Numbered from the stretch's first letter, positions 17,205 through 26,012 are shown. The stretch: 64,000 nt of DNA from Curtobacterium sp. MCBA15_012 (GCF_001864935.2 NZ_CP126267.1:2418001-2482000); one strand, 5' to 3'. Notes: generated by a model not told the origin, from the letters alone. Numbers and translations are program-made.

Positions 17205-19999
17205 TTCTTCTTGGCCGTCTTGGCGGCCGGCTTGCGGGCCGGCGCCTTCTTCTTCACCGGACCCTTGGCACGCTTGTCCGCGAGCAGCTGGATCGCACGC
17301 TCGTGGTCGACGGTCTCGACGTCCTCGCCACGCGGGATGGTCGCGTTCGTCTCGCCGTCGGTCACGTACGGACCGAAGCGGCCGTCCTTGACCTTGATCG
17401 GCTTGCCGGACACGGGGTCGGCGTCGAACTCCTTGAGGGCTGCCGTCGCGGCCTTGCGTCCGCCGTACTTCGGCTGCGCGAACAGCTCGAGCGCGCCCGG
17501 CAGGTCGACGTCGAAGATCGCGTCCTCGCTCGGGAGGGTCCGGGTGTCCGTCCCCTTCTTGATGTACGGGCCGTAGCGACCGTTCTGCGCGGTGATGTCC
17601 TCACCCGACTCCGGGTCCTTGCCCACCACGCGAGGCAGGTCGAGGAGCTTGAGCGCGGTCTCGAGGTCGACCGTCTGCGGGTCCATCGACTTGAAGAGGG
17701 ACGCCGTGCGCTCCTTCGGCGCGGCGGGCTTCTTCGTGGTCTTCTTCGCCGGGGCCTTCTTCGCGGTCGTCTTCGCCGCGGTCGTGCCGTCCGTCGCCGC
17801 TGCGGCGTCGGCCGTCGCAGCCGGGGTCTCGACGACCTCGCCCGTGGCCTGGTCGACGACCGGCTCGGGCTCGGGGGTGCGCTCGGTGACGTACGGGCCG
17901 AACCGGCCGTCCTTCGCGAGGACCTCCTTGCCGGTCTCCGGGTTCACACCGACCACGCGGTCCCCGAGCACGGGCGCGTCGACGAGTTCCTTGGCCTTGT
18001 CGACCGTCAGTTCGTCGGGCGCGAGGTCCTCCGGGACGTTCACCCGTCGGGGCTTCTCCGGGTCGTCGCTCGGCACCTCGATGTAGGGGCCGTAGCGACC
18101 GATGCGCAGGGTCAGGCCGGGGGCGAGCTCGACCGAGTTGATGTCGCGCGCGTCGATCTCACCGAGGTTGTCGATGACGGTCCGGAGCCCGCGGTGGTCG
18201 CCGCCGCCGAAGTAGAACTCCTTGAGCCAGTCGGACCGGTCCTCCTCACCGCTCGCGATGCGGTCGAGGTCCTCTTCCATGCTCGCGGTGAAGTCGTACT
18301 GCACGAGGTCGGAGAAGTGGTCCTCGAGGAGCCGGACGACGCTGAACGCGATCCAGTTCGGGACGAGAGCGCTGCCCCGCTGCGTGACGTAGCCGCGGTC
18401 CATGATCGTCGAGATGATCGCCGCGTACGTGGACGGACGACCGATCCCGAGCTCTTCGAGCGTCTTGACGAGGCTCGCCTCGGTGTAGCGCGGGGGTGCG
18501 GAGGTGTCGTGCCCCTTCGCCTCGACCTCGCTCACGCCGAGGTGGTCGCCCTGCGCCATCTGCGGCAGCTTGGCGTCCGCGCCGTCGGCCCCGCCGGCGT
18601 GGCGGTCCTCGTCGCGGCCTTCCTCGTAGGCGTTGAGGAAGCCGCGGAAGGTGATCACGGTGCCCGACGCGGTGAACTCCGCGTCGGTGCCGTTCGCCGT
18701 GGCGGCGACCCCGGCGACCGGGTCGGACGACGTGATCCCGAGGACCACCGACGCCGTGGATCCCTTGGCGTCCGCCATCTGGGACGCGACGGTGCGCTTC
18801 CAGATCAGGTCGTAGAGCTTCCAGTCGTTGCCGCGGAGGACGCCGTTCATCTCGGACGGCGTGCGGAAGGTGTCGCCGGCGGGGCGGATCGCCTCGTGCG
18901 CCTCCTGCGCGTTCTTGCTCTTGCCGCTGTAGCTGCGCGGCTTGTCCGGGATCGTCTCCGGGCCGTACAGCGCCGAGGCCTGCTTGCGGGCGGCGGTCAC
19001 GGCCTGCTGCGACAGCGAGGACGAGTCCGTACGCATGTAGGTGATGTGGCCGTTCTCGTACAGCCCCTGCGCGACGCTCATCGTCTGACGGGCGGAGAAG
19101 CGGAGCTTGCGCGCCGCCTCCTGCTGCAGGGTCGAGGTCGTGAACGGCGCTGCGGGACGGCGCGTGTAGGGCTTCGACTCCACGCTGCGGACGACGGCGT
19201 CGCCGGCCTGCTCGAGGACGGTCGTCAGCGCGGCGGCCGACGCCTCGTCGAGCCGGACGGCCTCGCCCTTGAGCGTGCCGCGGTCGTCGAAGTCGCGGCC
19301 CGAGGCGACGCGGGTCCCCTGGAGCCGGGCGAGCCGCGCGGTGAACGCGGTGTCCCCGACCTTCTCGAACCGAGCGGTCAGGTCCCAGTAGTTCGCCGAG
19401 ACGAACGCGAGGCGCTCGCGCTCGCGGTCCACGACGAGACGGGTCGCGGCCGACTGCACACGGCCGGCGGACAGGCCGGGACCGACCTTGCGCCAGAGCA
19501 CGGGCGAGACCTCGTAGCCGTAGAGCCGGTCGAGGATGCGCCGGGTCTCCTGCGCGTCGACGAGCGCCGTGTCGAGCTCCCGGGTGGCCTCCTGCGCACG
19601 CTGGATGGCCTCCTTGGTGATCTCGTGGAACACCATGCGCTTCACGGGGACCTTGGGCTTGAGCACCTGGAGGAGGTGCCACGCGATGGCTTCGCCCTCG
19701 CGGTCCTCATCAGTCGCGAGGAAGAGCTCGTCGGCGTCCTTCAACGCCCGCTTCAGCTCGGAGACCGTCTTCTTCTTCGCGTCGGACACCACGTAGTAGG
19801 GCTCGAAGCCGTTGTCCACGTCGACGGAGAACTTGCCGAGCGAGCCCTTCTTGAGCTCCGCCGGGAGGTTCTTGGGCTCGACGAGGTCGCGGATGTGTCC
19901 GACTGACGCCTGGACCTCGTATCCGTCACCGAGGTATTGCGCGATCGTCTTCGCCTTCGCGGGGCTCTCGACGATCACGAGCTTCTTCGTGCCTGGCAC
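17201..19999 (-). CDS. topA: DNA topoisomerase I
   Basis: The 932-residue type IA topoisomerase relaxes negative supercoils. It starts KKLVIVESPAKAKTIAQYL (TOPRIM domain), has the acidic DREGEAIAWHL motif, and its active-site tyrosine is Tyr321 in ITYMRTDSSSLS. The C-terminal region holds four repeats with GRYGPYI or GRFGPYV cores and ends in a Lys/Ala/Pro tail, the typical actinobacterial form without zinc fingers. GTG 19999 is chosen for the AAGGAG site 4 nt before it and because family similarity begins there. The same frame stays open upstream into a Tad-like gene without a stop. A TATGGT box at 20095-20090 may be its own promoter. Confidence 0.96.
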   Translation of the reverse strand: MPGTKKLVIVESPAKAKTIAQYLGDGYEVQASVGHIRDLVEPKNLPAELKKGSLGKFSVDVDNGFEPYYVVSDAKKKTVSELKRALKDADELFLATDEDREGEAIAWHLLQVLKPKVPVKRMVFHEITKEAIQRAQEATRELDTALVDAQETRRILDRLYGYEVSPVLWRKVGPGLSAGRVQSAATRLVVDRERERLAFVSANYWDLTARFEKVGDTAFTARLARLQGTRVASGRDFDDRGTLKGEAVRLDEASAAALTTVLEQAGDAVVRSVESKPYTRRPAAPFTTSTLQQEAARKLRFSARQTMSVAQGLYENGHITYMRTDSSSLSQQAVTAARKQASALYGPETIPDKPRSYSGKSKNAQEAHEAIRPAGDTFRTPSEMNGVLRGNDWKLYDLIWKRTVASQMADAKGSTASVVLGITSSDPVAGVAATANGTDAEFTASGTVITFRGFLNAYEEGRDEDRHAGGADGADAKLPQMAQGDHLGVSEVEAKGHDTSAPPRYTEASLVKTLEELGIGRPSTYAAIISTIMDRGYVTQRGSALVPNWIAFSVVRLLEDHFSDLVQYDFTASMEEDLDRIASGEEDRSDWLKEFYFGGGDHRGLRTVIDNLGEIDARDINSVELAPGLTLRIGRYGPYIEVPSDDPEKPRRVNVPEDLAPDELTVDKAKELVDAPVLGDRVVGVNPETGKEVLAKDGRFGPYVTERTPEPEPVVDQATGEVVETPAATADAAAATDGTTAAKTTAKKAPAKKTTKKPAAPKERTASLFKSMDPQTVDLETALKLLDLPRVVGKDPESGEDITAQNGRYGPYIKKGTDTRTLPSEDAIFDVDLPGALELFAQPKYGGRKAATAALKEFDADPVSGKPIKVKDGRFGPYVTDGETNATIPRGEDVETVDHERAIQLLADKRAKGPVKKKAPARKPAAKTAKKK

Positions 20000-20461
20000 G
20001 TGACTCCTTGATCGATGGTGCGCGCCGGCCCTGGACCGCAACGAGGTCCGGGTCGACCGGGACGACGGTGACCGGGGGCCGACGTGCACACCATACACAC
20101 TGTGTTCGGGCGACCCGGTGGCGGGACCGGCGACGGCGACCGCGTCGGCGACGAACGGTCCGGAGCCGGTCTCGACGGCGACACGCGCGGTCGCGCCCGC
20201 CGTCTCGCAGGAGGTCGACCGCGCACCGCCGGCCGCGACGACACGGTCGGCGACGGCGCACGGACGCCCCGGCACCCGACCGACCGCGGCAGCGGCGGCC
20301 GCGGTCGCCCCGGCGTCCGCGGCCACCTGGGCCTGCACGCCGAGCACCCGGGAACGGGCGCCGAGGACGGTTGCCGAGCCGACCAGCAACGCCAGTGCGA
20401 CCGCGGCGACGAGCACGACCGTGGCCGAACCGCGCTCGGACCGCGCGAGCCCGCGGTTCAC
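20000..20461 (-). CDS. TadE/Rv3654c-like pilus-locus protein, no stop codon before topA
   Basis: A frame from ATG 20461 encodes a short N terminus, RGSATVVLVAAVALALLVGS as a membrane helix, then an Ala-rich segment AQVAADAGATAAAAAAVG and two cysteines (Cys68, Cys85). This matches the helicase/secretion-neighbourhood TadE-like proteins (Rv3654c type). Its start overlaps the preceding TadE stop (ATGA). Family-like sequence ends near residue 115, but the frame continues through Arg/Ser-rich codons straight into topA with no stop; the end given here is simply the base before the topA start. Either the stop was lost, a readthrough fusion exists, or a sequence error hides it. Confidence 0.65.
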
Positions 20462-20847
20462 CGGCCGCCGTCCGCCGCGCAGCCGGTGGCGCGCAGGGGC
20501 ACCGCGGCGAACAGGCCGCCGGCGCTGCCGTGCACGTCGACGCAGACGATGCCGTCGACCCGGCTGACCGTGGTGCTCGCACCGGGGGCGATGGTGCTGA
20601 CCGCCCGGGTCGCGGCCGCCTCGTCGGCACGGCCGAGCGCGCGCGCCGCCGCCCCCGCGGCGGCCTGCATCCGGCCCACGCGGTCGACCAGGACGACCGC
20701 GGTGACGAGACCGAGCACCACGAGGGTGACGACGGGCAGTGCGACCGCGAACTCCACGGTCGCACTCCCCCGGTCCCCGGGACGCCGGTCCCGTCGCGGG
20801 CGGGCTCCGCGCGGACGCCGACCGGCCGGAGCAGTCGTGCCGCTCAC
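20458..20847 (-). CDS. tadE: TadE-family pseudopilin-like protein
   Basis: The 129-residue protein has an Arg-rich N terminus, then GSATVEFAVALPVVTLVVLGLVTAVVLVD split here as GSATVEFAVAL and the following hydrophobic helix, the defining TadE motif with its glutamate. The rest is a small extracytoplasmic domain with two cysteines. TadE proteins are minor pseudopilins of Flp/Tad systems, processed by a prepilin peptidase. GTG 20847 overlaps the upstream stop (GTGA), and its own stop overlaps the next start. No prepilin peptidase gene is visible here. Confidence 0.8.
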   Translation of the reverse strand: MSGTTAPAGRRPRGARPRRDRRPGDRGSATVEFAVALPVVTLVVLGLVTAVVLVDRVGRMQAAAGAAARALGRADEAAATRAVSTIAPGASTTVSRVDGIVCVDVHGSAGGLFAAVPLRATGCAADGGR

Positions 20848-21065
20848 GGCGTGAGGGCCCCGCGGACCAGGTCCGTGAGGATCTGCTGGACCTCGCCCGA
20901 ACGCATCACCGCGACGAGCACCCCGGCGAAGGCGACCGCCGCGAGGATCACGACCGCGTACTCCGCCGTCGCCGACCCGCGGTCGTCGCCGAGGTCGACC
21001 CCGGAGACTCCCCGGCGACGACGCTCGTGTCCGATGGTGTCCTCCTGGTTGGTGGTCTGTTGCAC
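20844..21065 (-). CDS. DUF4244 Flp pilin-like small protein
   Basis: The 73-residue protein has a hydrophilic 27-residue leader ending DDRGSATAEYAVVI, then a single hydrophobic helix and a short QQILTDLVRGAL tail. This is the DUF4244 layout found in actinobacterial Tad loci, resembling Flp pilin with its Glu at +5 of the processed form. The GTG start at 21065 has an AAGGAG site 7 nt upstream. Probably the major or structural pilin of this locus, if the locus still makes a fibre. Confidence 0.78.
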   Translation of the reverse strand: MQQTTNQEDTIGHERRRRGVSGVDLGDDRGSATAEYAVVILAAVAFAGVLVAVMRSGEVQQILTDLVRGALTP

Positions 21066-21154
21066 GTCCTGCTCCTTCCGCTCGGTGTCTGGTCCTCCGA
21101 CGATCGCCGATCTCCGCCTGCCGCAGAGCGCCGATCCCGCTTCCTGTGGACAGG

Positions 21155-22027
21155 TCAGCCGAGGCCGCCGACGGTGGAGGAGAGGACGCCGACGACGACC
21201 GGCACCACCCCGACGAGCACGAAGGCGGGCAGCACGCACGCCCCCAGGGGCAGGACGAGCCGGACGCCGAGGCGTTCCGCGGCTGCGAGACCCGCGGCGG
21301 CTGCGTCGTCGCGGACGTCCTCGGCAGCGGCACGCAGCAGGGGGAACGCCGGGACCCCGGCGCGTCGGCTCAGGTCGAGCACCTCGTGCAGGCGGGCGTC
21401 GGCCGCGGCGTCCCGCCCCCGGGCGACGGCCGGCGAACCGCCTCGTGCCGGACGCTCGACGCCGTCGAACCCGTGCTCGGCGAGCACGGCCGCCACCGTG
21501 GCACCGGCGCTCGACCACGACCCGCCCCCGGCGAGCGCCACGGCCCACGCGTCGAGCAGGACGCCGGGGATCCGCCCGTCCGGGCTCGCCCGCCGGACCA
21601 GCACACCGGACCACCGTCGACCGACGGCGACCAGGACGCCCGCCACGACCACGCAGGTCCAGCCGACCGGCCGCGTCAGCAGCACCTCGACGGCCCCGGC
21701 ACCCCACGCGGCGCCGAGCCCGATGCCGAACGCGGGGAGCGCCAGCACGACGCGTGCACTCGCCCGGGGGCCGGCCAGCGCCACCCGGACGGCCCGGTCG
21801 GCGGCGGACGTCCGGCGCATCGCCGACGCGAGCCCACGGAGCGTCCCCGCCGTCGGCGCGCCGCTCCGTTCCGCGACGTCGAGCACGAGACGGACGTCGT
21901 CCCACGCCGGACCGCCCGTGGCCGGCCGACCGCCGACCAGCTCCCAGGCGCGCGGTGGCGGGACGCCGGCGCCGACGAGCACCGCGACGCGGTCGAGGAC
22001 CCGGGCCGTGGCCGGACCGTCCGGCAT
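21155..22027 (-). CDS. tadB: Type II secretion F-domain protein (TadB/TadC-like, short)
   Basis: The 290-residue membrane protein carries T2SSF-like segments: an N-terminal RVLDRVAVLVGAGVPPPRAW, two central helices (VVLALPAFGIGLGAAW, GWTCVVVAGVLVAV), then a second cytoplasmic helical domain with LDAWAVALAGGGSWSSAG and a C-terminal helix pair ending VVPVVVGVLSS. Tad systems normally have separate TadB and TadC; here one protein seems to cover the role. It starts at ATG 22027, overlapping the cpaF stop by one base. An 89-nt gap with its own possible promoter separates it from the pilin gene. Confidence 0.75.
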   Translation of the reverse strand: MPDGPATARVLDRVAVLVGAGVPPPRAWELVGGRPATGGPAWDDVRLVLDVAERSGAPTAGTLRGLASAMRRTSAADRAVRVALAGPRASARVVLALPAFGIGLGAAWGAGAVEVLLTRPVGWTCVVVAGVLVAVGRRWSGVLVRRASPDGRIPGVLLDAWAVALAGGGSWSSAGATVAAVLAEHGFDGVERPARGGSPAVARGRDAAADARLHEVLDLSRRAGVPAFPLLRAAAEDVRDDAAAAGLAAAERLGVRLVLPLGACVLPAFVLVGVVPVVVGVLSSTVGGLG

Positions 22028-23460
22028 CACCGGTCCACACGGCGAACGACGAGCCGGCCGTCCTCGAGTGCGAACGCCCCGAGCGCGGTGACGCCGCGCC
22101 ACCGACCGTGCCGCTCCACGTGCACGACGAGGTCGAGGGCGCTGACGACCTGTCGCGCGAGGGCGTCCGGGCTCCACCCCGCGGTCGCACCGAGCGCCTC
22201 GAGTCGCGCCGGGACGTCGGCCAGGCCGTTCGCGTGGAGCGTGCCGGCGCCGCCGTCGTGCCCGGTGTTCAACGCGGACAGGAGCTCGCGCACCTCCGCG
22301 CCGCGACACTCCCCCACGACGATCCGGTCCGGGCGCATCCGCAGCGCCTCACGCACCAGGCGGTCGAGCCCGATCGCGCCCACGCCCTCCGCGTTCGACT
22401 GACGTGCCTCGAGCGCGACGACGTGCGGGTGGTCGATCCGCAGTTCTGCGAGGTCCTCGACCGTCACGATCCGTTCGGTGCTGGGCACGGCGGCGAGCAG
22501 TGCGCCCAGCACGGTCGTCTTGCCGCTGCCGGTCGCCCCGGTGACGACGAGGTTCCGCCGCGCCGCGACGGCGTCCTCGAGCACCGTGCGCCCGACGAGC
22601 CGGAAGGTGCCGGTGCGTTCGAGGGCCGCCAACGTCGGCCGTTCCGGCCGCGGGAGTCGGACCGAGAGCGCCGTGCCGTGCACCGCGACGGGTGCGAGGA
22701 CGGCGTGGACCCGGATCCCGTCGCCGAACCGGACGTCCGCGCACGGGGTCGTCTCGTCGACGTGGCGTCCCCCGAGCGCCACGAGCTCGGCTGCGAGCGC
22801 ACGGACGCGCCGCTCGGGCAGGATCGGCCCGGCCCGCTCGAGTCCGAGTCCACGGTCCACCCAGGTGCCGGAGTCGCCGACGACCAGCACGTCGGTCACC
22901 TCGGCGTCCGCGACGAGGGCCGCCAGCTCCTCGAAGGCCGCCGCGTCGACCGCCCGTCGGCGTGTGGGGCTGCCGACGCGCGGCAGGAACGGGGGGTCGT
23001 GGACGGCGGTCCTGCTCCGTCGGGCGCCCCGCCGCTCGGGTGCGGCGCCGTCCGGGCGCCCGCCGTCGTCGGTCCGTCCCGCGACCGCCGCGCGTGGGTC
23101 CCGAGCCGGGCAGTCGACCGCCGAGCGCACGGCGACCGCCGACCGGGCCGGCACGGGCGGCCGGTCGACGACGGGCGACGGGCCGGCGCCTCGACCGACC
23201 GCTCCGGTGACGGCGGCGGTCGCCCGTCCGGCCACGGCAGCGGTCGCCCGTCCGGCCACGGCAGCGGTCGCCCGTCCGGTCGCGGCAGCGGTCACGGGGG
23301 CGGTCGCCCGGTCGTCGCTGCCACCGACCGGGTCGACCCTGCGGATGCCGGTGCCCCCACCGCCCGCTGGCCCGTCCCGCTCACGGCCGGCGCCCCGCGT
23401 CGTGGCGGCGCGACGTCGTGGCGCGGGGTCGGGCGGTCCGTCGGCTCGGTGTCGGTGCAT
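22027..23460 (-). CDS. cpaF: CpaF/TadA-type secretion ATPase
   Basis: The 477-residue protein is a hexameric ATPase powering Tad pilus assembly. Walker A is GATGSGKTTVLG, the Asp box VTVEDLAELRID, Walker B RMRPDRIVVGECRG and the His box ALNTGHDGGAGTLHANG. The first 160 residues are low-complexity, Arg/Ala-rich and contain an 8-residue repeat (ATAAVAGR, three copies). ATG 23460 is supported by a TACCGT -10 box (23473-23468) 7 nt upstream, which predicts a leaderless mRNA and makes the odd N terminus real. The first gene of the Tad run, with overlapping starts downstream. Confidence 0.87.
   Translation of the reverse strand: MHRHRADGPPDPAPRRRAATTRGAGRERDGPAGGGGTGIRRVDPVGGSDDRATAPVTAAATGRATAAVAGRATAAVAGRATAAVTGAVGRGAGPSPVVDRPPVPARSAVAVRSAVDCPARDPRAAVAGRTDDGGRPDGAAPERRGARRSRTAVHDPPFLPRVGSPTRRRAVDAAAFEELAALVADAEVTDVLVVGDSGTWVDRGLGLERAGPILPERRVRALAAELVALGGRHVDETTPCADVRFGDGIRVHAVLAPVAVHGTALSVRLPRPERPTLAALERTGTFRLVGRTVLEDAVAARRNLVVTGATGSGKTTVLGALLAAVPSTERIVTVEDLAELRIDHPHVVALEARQSNAEGVGAIGLDRLVREALRMRPDRIVVGECRGAEVRELLSALNTGHDGGAGTLHANGLADVPARLEALGATAGWSPDALARQVVSALDLVVHVERHGRWRGVTALGAFALEDGRLVVRRVDR
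23217..23288 (-). repeat. 24-nt tandem repeat inside cpaF
   Basis: Three head-to-tail 24-nt units encode the octapeptide ATAAVAGR in the low-complexity N-terminal part of CpaF. Because the unit is a multiple of three, copy changes would keep the frame. Confidence 0.8.
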
Positions 23461-23770
23461 GGACGGCACGGTAGGCAGCGCCTCGGCACGGACGGCGCAC
23501 CGCGGACCAGCACGTGGATCGTTCGCCGCTGTCCCCAGCCGATGGCTGTTTTGTCCCCCGAAACGCAATCCCGTACCCCGTTCGGCTGACCGGCGGGCAG
23601 GGCACCGCGGTACACCGACGGGAGCTCGGGAGGCCCTCGCAAGTACCTCGCTCCGGGCTCGACGGCCGCGGCGCATGTCCGTCGACGCGTGGACAGACCT
23701 GTCCACCGTTCGGCACCAGCGCGCGGATCGCGCCCGGACCGCACGGCGGGTTCTGCGACACCCGTCGGGG

Positions 23771-23869
23771 AAAAAGAAGAGGCGGCACCGGTTGGGGGGA
23801 ACTGGTGCCGCCTGGACACCAGCGGATTGGGGGGAATCCGAGCCGATGCCACCGGAAACGAGTCCGGCG
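23771..23869 (-). ncRNA. 6C small RNA
   Basis: On the minus strand two hairpins each expose a run of six cytosines: CGGATT-CCCCCC-AATCCG (23840-23823) and a 13-bp stem, one base non-Watson-Crick, with loop CCCCCC (23812-23781). The second is followed by TCTTCTTTTT (23780-23771), a proper intrinsic terminator. This is the layout of the actinobacterial 6C RNA (B11 in Mycobacterium tuberculosis), whose C-rich loops pair with G-rich mRNA sites, often near starts. In mycobacteria it also lies beside the Tad-like locus. TSS is inferred about 7 nt after a TACACT box. Confidence 0.88.
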
Positions 23870-23875
23870 AGGACA

Positions 23876-23906
23876 AGTGTACCCCATGACGCCCCGTGCT
23901 CGGCAA
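23876..23906 (-). promoter_or_regulatory. Predicted promoter of the 6C RNA
   Basis: TTGCCG (23906-23901) and TACACT (23881-23876) on the minus strand, 19 nt apart, place the start near 23869. Apart from this and the 6C RNA, the 23461-24051 gap holds the cpaF -10 box, the acs control region and no protein gene I can support. Confidence 0.55.
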
Positions 23907-23990
23907 CCCCGGACCCGGCCGAACCGATCCACCCACGCTGACCCGGACACCGCCCGGACAGCGCACACACCCCGGCCGCCCCGCCGGCCC

Positions 23991-24012
23991 ACCCCTCCCC
24001 GAGGGGTAGTCT
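23991..24012 (+). promoter_or_regulatory. acs -10 box with overlapping palindrome
   Basis: TAGTCT (24007-24012) is a likely -10, giving a 33-nt leader with a GAGAGGA site. Immediately upstream and sharing one base is the perfect palindrome ACCCCTC-CCC-GAGGGGT (23991-24007). Its ACCCC/GGGGT halves resemble the RamA-type C-stretch sites of corynebacterial acetate genes, so it may be an operator. Confidence 0.45.
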
Positions 24013-24051
24013 CCGACTGCACCCCTGCCGCAACGACGCGAGAGGACCCCG

Positions 24052-26004
24052 ATGTCCACACCGACCCAGGCCGACGCCCGTCACGAGGACGGCCCGACCT
24101 TCGCGCCGCCCGCCGAGTTCGTCGCGGACGCCGTCGCCCACGCGGACCTGCACGAGTCGGCCGCCGCCGACCGCGAGGCGTTCTGGGCCGACCAGGCCCG
24201 GACCCTGCTCGACTGGCGCACGCCGTTCACCCGGACCCTCGACTGGTCCGGTGCCCCGTTCGCGAAGTGGTTCGACGACGGCACGCTCAACGTCGCCGAG
24301 AACTGCCTCGACCGCCACGTGCGCGCGGGAAACGGCGACCGGGTGGCGATCCACTTCGAGGGCGCACCGGGCGACACGCGTCGGATCACCTACGCCGAGC
24401 TGACCGCCGACGTCCAGCGCGCGGCGAACATGCTGACGGACCTCGGCGTCGGTGCGGGCGACCGCGTCGTCGTCTACCTGCCGCTCATCCCCGAGGCCGT
24501 CGTCACGATGCTCGCGGTCGCCCGGATCGGCGCCGTGCACTCGGTCGTCTTCGGCGGCTTCAGCGCCGAGAGCCTCCGCACGCGCATCGAGGACGCCGGC
24601 GCGAAGGTCGTCGTGACCGCGGACGGCGGCTGGCGACGCGGTGCCGTCTCACCGCTCAAGCCGGCGGTGGACGAGGCGCTCGCGGGCCCCGGGACCGACT
24701 CCGTCGAGCACGTCCTCGTCGTGAAGCGCGGCGGCAACCGGGTCGAGTGGACCGAGCGCGACCGCTGGTGGCACGACGAGCTGGCGAAGGCCGCCCCCGA
24801 GCACGAGGCGCAGCCGTTCCCGGCCGAGAACCCCCTGTTCATCCTCTACACGTCGGGCACGACCGGGAAGCCGAAGGGCATCGTGCACACCTCGGGCGGC
24901 TACCTGACCCAGGCCGCGTACACGCACCGCAACGTCTTCGACATGCACCCGGAGAAGGACGTCTACTGGTGCACGGCCGACATCGGCTGGATCACCGGGC
25001 ACTCCTACGTCGTCTACGGGCCGCTCGCGAACGGCGTCACACAGGTCCTGTACGAGGGCACCCCGGACGAGCCGAAGCCCGGCCGGTGGTGGGACGTCGT
25101 CGACACCTACGGCGTCACCGTCCTCTACACCGCCCCGACCGCGGTGCGGGCCGCGATGAAGGCCGGACGGCAGATCCCCGAGGCCCGCAGCCTCGAGTCC
25201 CTCCGACTGCTCGGCAGCGTCGGCGAACCGATCAACCCCGAGGCGTGGCAGTGGTACCGCCAGGTCATCGGCCACGACCGCACGCCGATCGTCGACACGT
25301 GGTGGCAGACCGAGACCGGCGCCATCATGATCTCGGCGCTGCCGGGCGTCACGAAGCTCAAGCCCGGCGCCGCCCAGACCCCGCTGCCCGGCATCGTCGC
25401 GGAGATCGTGGACGAGGACGGCCACCGCGCCGACCCCGGCGAGAGCGGGTACCTCACCATCACCGAGCCCTGGCCGTCGATGGCCCGCGGCATCTGGAAC
25501 GACCCGGACCGCTTCGTCGAGACCTACTGGTCACGCTTCCCCGGCCGCTACTTCGCGGGCGACGGTGCGCGGCTCGACGGCGAGGGCGACATCTGGGTGC
25601 AGGGTCGCGTCGACGACGTCATGAACGTGTCGGGCCACCGCCTGTCGACGGCCGAGATCGAGTCCGCGCTCGTCGGCCACGAGGGCGTCGCCGAGGCCGC
25701 CGTCGTCGGCGCCGCCGACGAGACCACCGGTCAGGCCGTCGTCGCGTTCGTCATCCTCACCGCCGAGGCGGCGGAGGGCGCGGACCGCGACGCGGTCGCG
25801 AAGGAACTGCGCGACTGGGTCGGCAAGCGGATCGGCGCGATCGCGAAACCACGCCAGGTGGTCGTCGTGCCGGAGCTCCCGAAGACGCGGTCCGGCAAGA
25901 TCATGCGCCGTCTGCTCCGCGACGCGGCCGAGGGCCGCCGCATCGGCGACACGACGACGCTGGCCGACCCGACGATCATGGCGACCATCGCGGAACTGAT
26001 GTAG
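24052..26004 (+). CDS. acs: Acetyl-CoA synthetase
   Basis: The 650-residue AMP-forming enzyme activates acetate to acetyl-CoA. Motifs are the P-loop YTSGTTGKPKGIVH, TWWQTETGAIM, SGHRLSTAEIE and the C-terminal KTRSGKIMRR with the regulatory lysine at residue 616, whose acetylation commonly inactivates the enzyme. Length and order match bacterial Acs. GAGAGGA precedes ATG 24052. The high-affinity route here complements pta-ackA elsewhere in the window. It converges on ridA across a palindrome. Confidence 0.97.
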   Translation: MSTPTQADARHEDGPTFAPPAEFVADAVAHADLHESAAADREAFWADQARTLLDWRTPFTRTLDWSGAPFAKWFDDGTLNVAENCLDRHVRAGNGDRVAIHFEGAPGDTRRITYAELTADVQRAANMLTDLGVGAGDRVVVYLPLIPEAVVTMLAVARIGAVHSVVFGGFSAESLRTRIEDAGAKVVVTADGGWRRGAVSPLKPAVDEALAGPGTDSVEHVLVVKRGGNRVEWTERDRWWHDELAKAAPEHEAQPFPAENPLFILYTSGTTGKPKGIVHTSGGYLTQAAYTHRNVFDMHPEKDVYWCTADIGWITGHSYVVYGPLANGVTQVLYEGTPDEPKPGRWWDVVDTYGVTVLYTAPTAVRAAMKAGRQIPEARSLESLRLLGSVGEPINPEAWQWYRQVIGHDRTPIVDTWWQTETGAIMISALPGVTKLKPGAAQTPLPGIVAEIVDEDGHRADPGESGYLTITEPWPSMARGIWNDPDRFVETYWSRFPGRYFAGDGARLDGEGDIWVQGRVDDVMNVSGHRLSTAEIESALVGHEGVAEAAVVGAADETTGQAVVAFVILTAEAAEGADRDAVAKELRDWVGKRIGAIAKPRQVVVVPELPKTRSGKIMRRLLRDAAEGRRIGDTTTLADPTIMATIAELM

Positions 26005-26012
26005 GCCGCCGG

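Noticed and set aside
23689..23889. Plus-strand 66-codon small protein over the 6C RNA
   Set aside because: No ribosome binding site or family; the sequence is explained by two hairpins and a terminator on the other strand.
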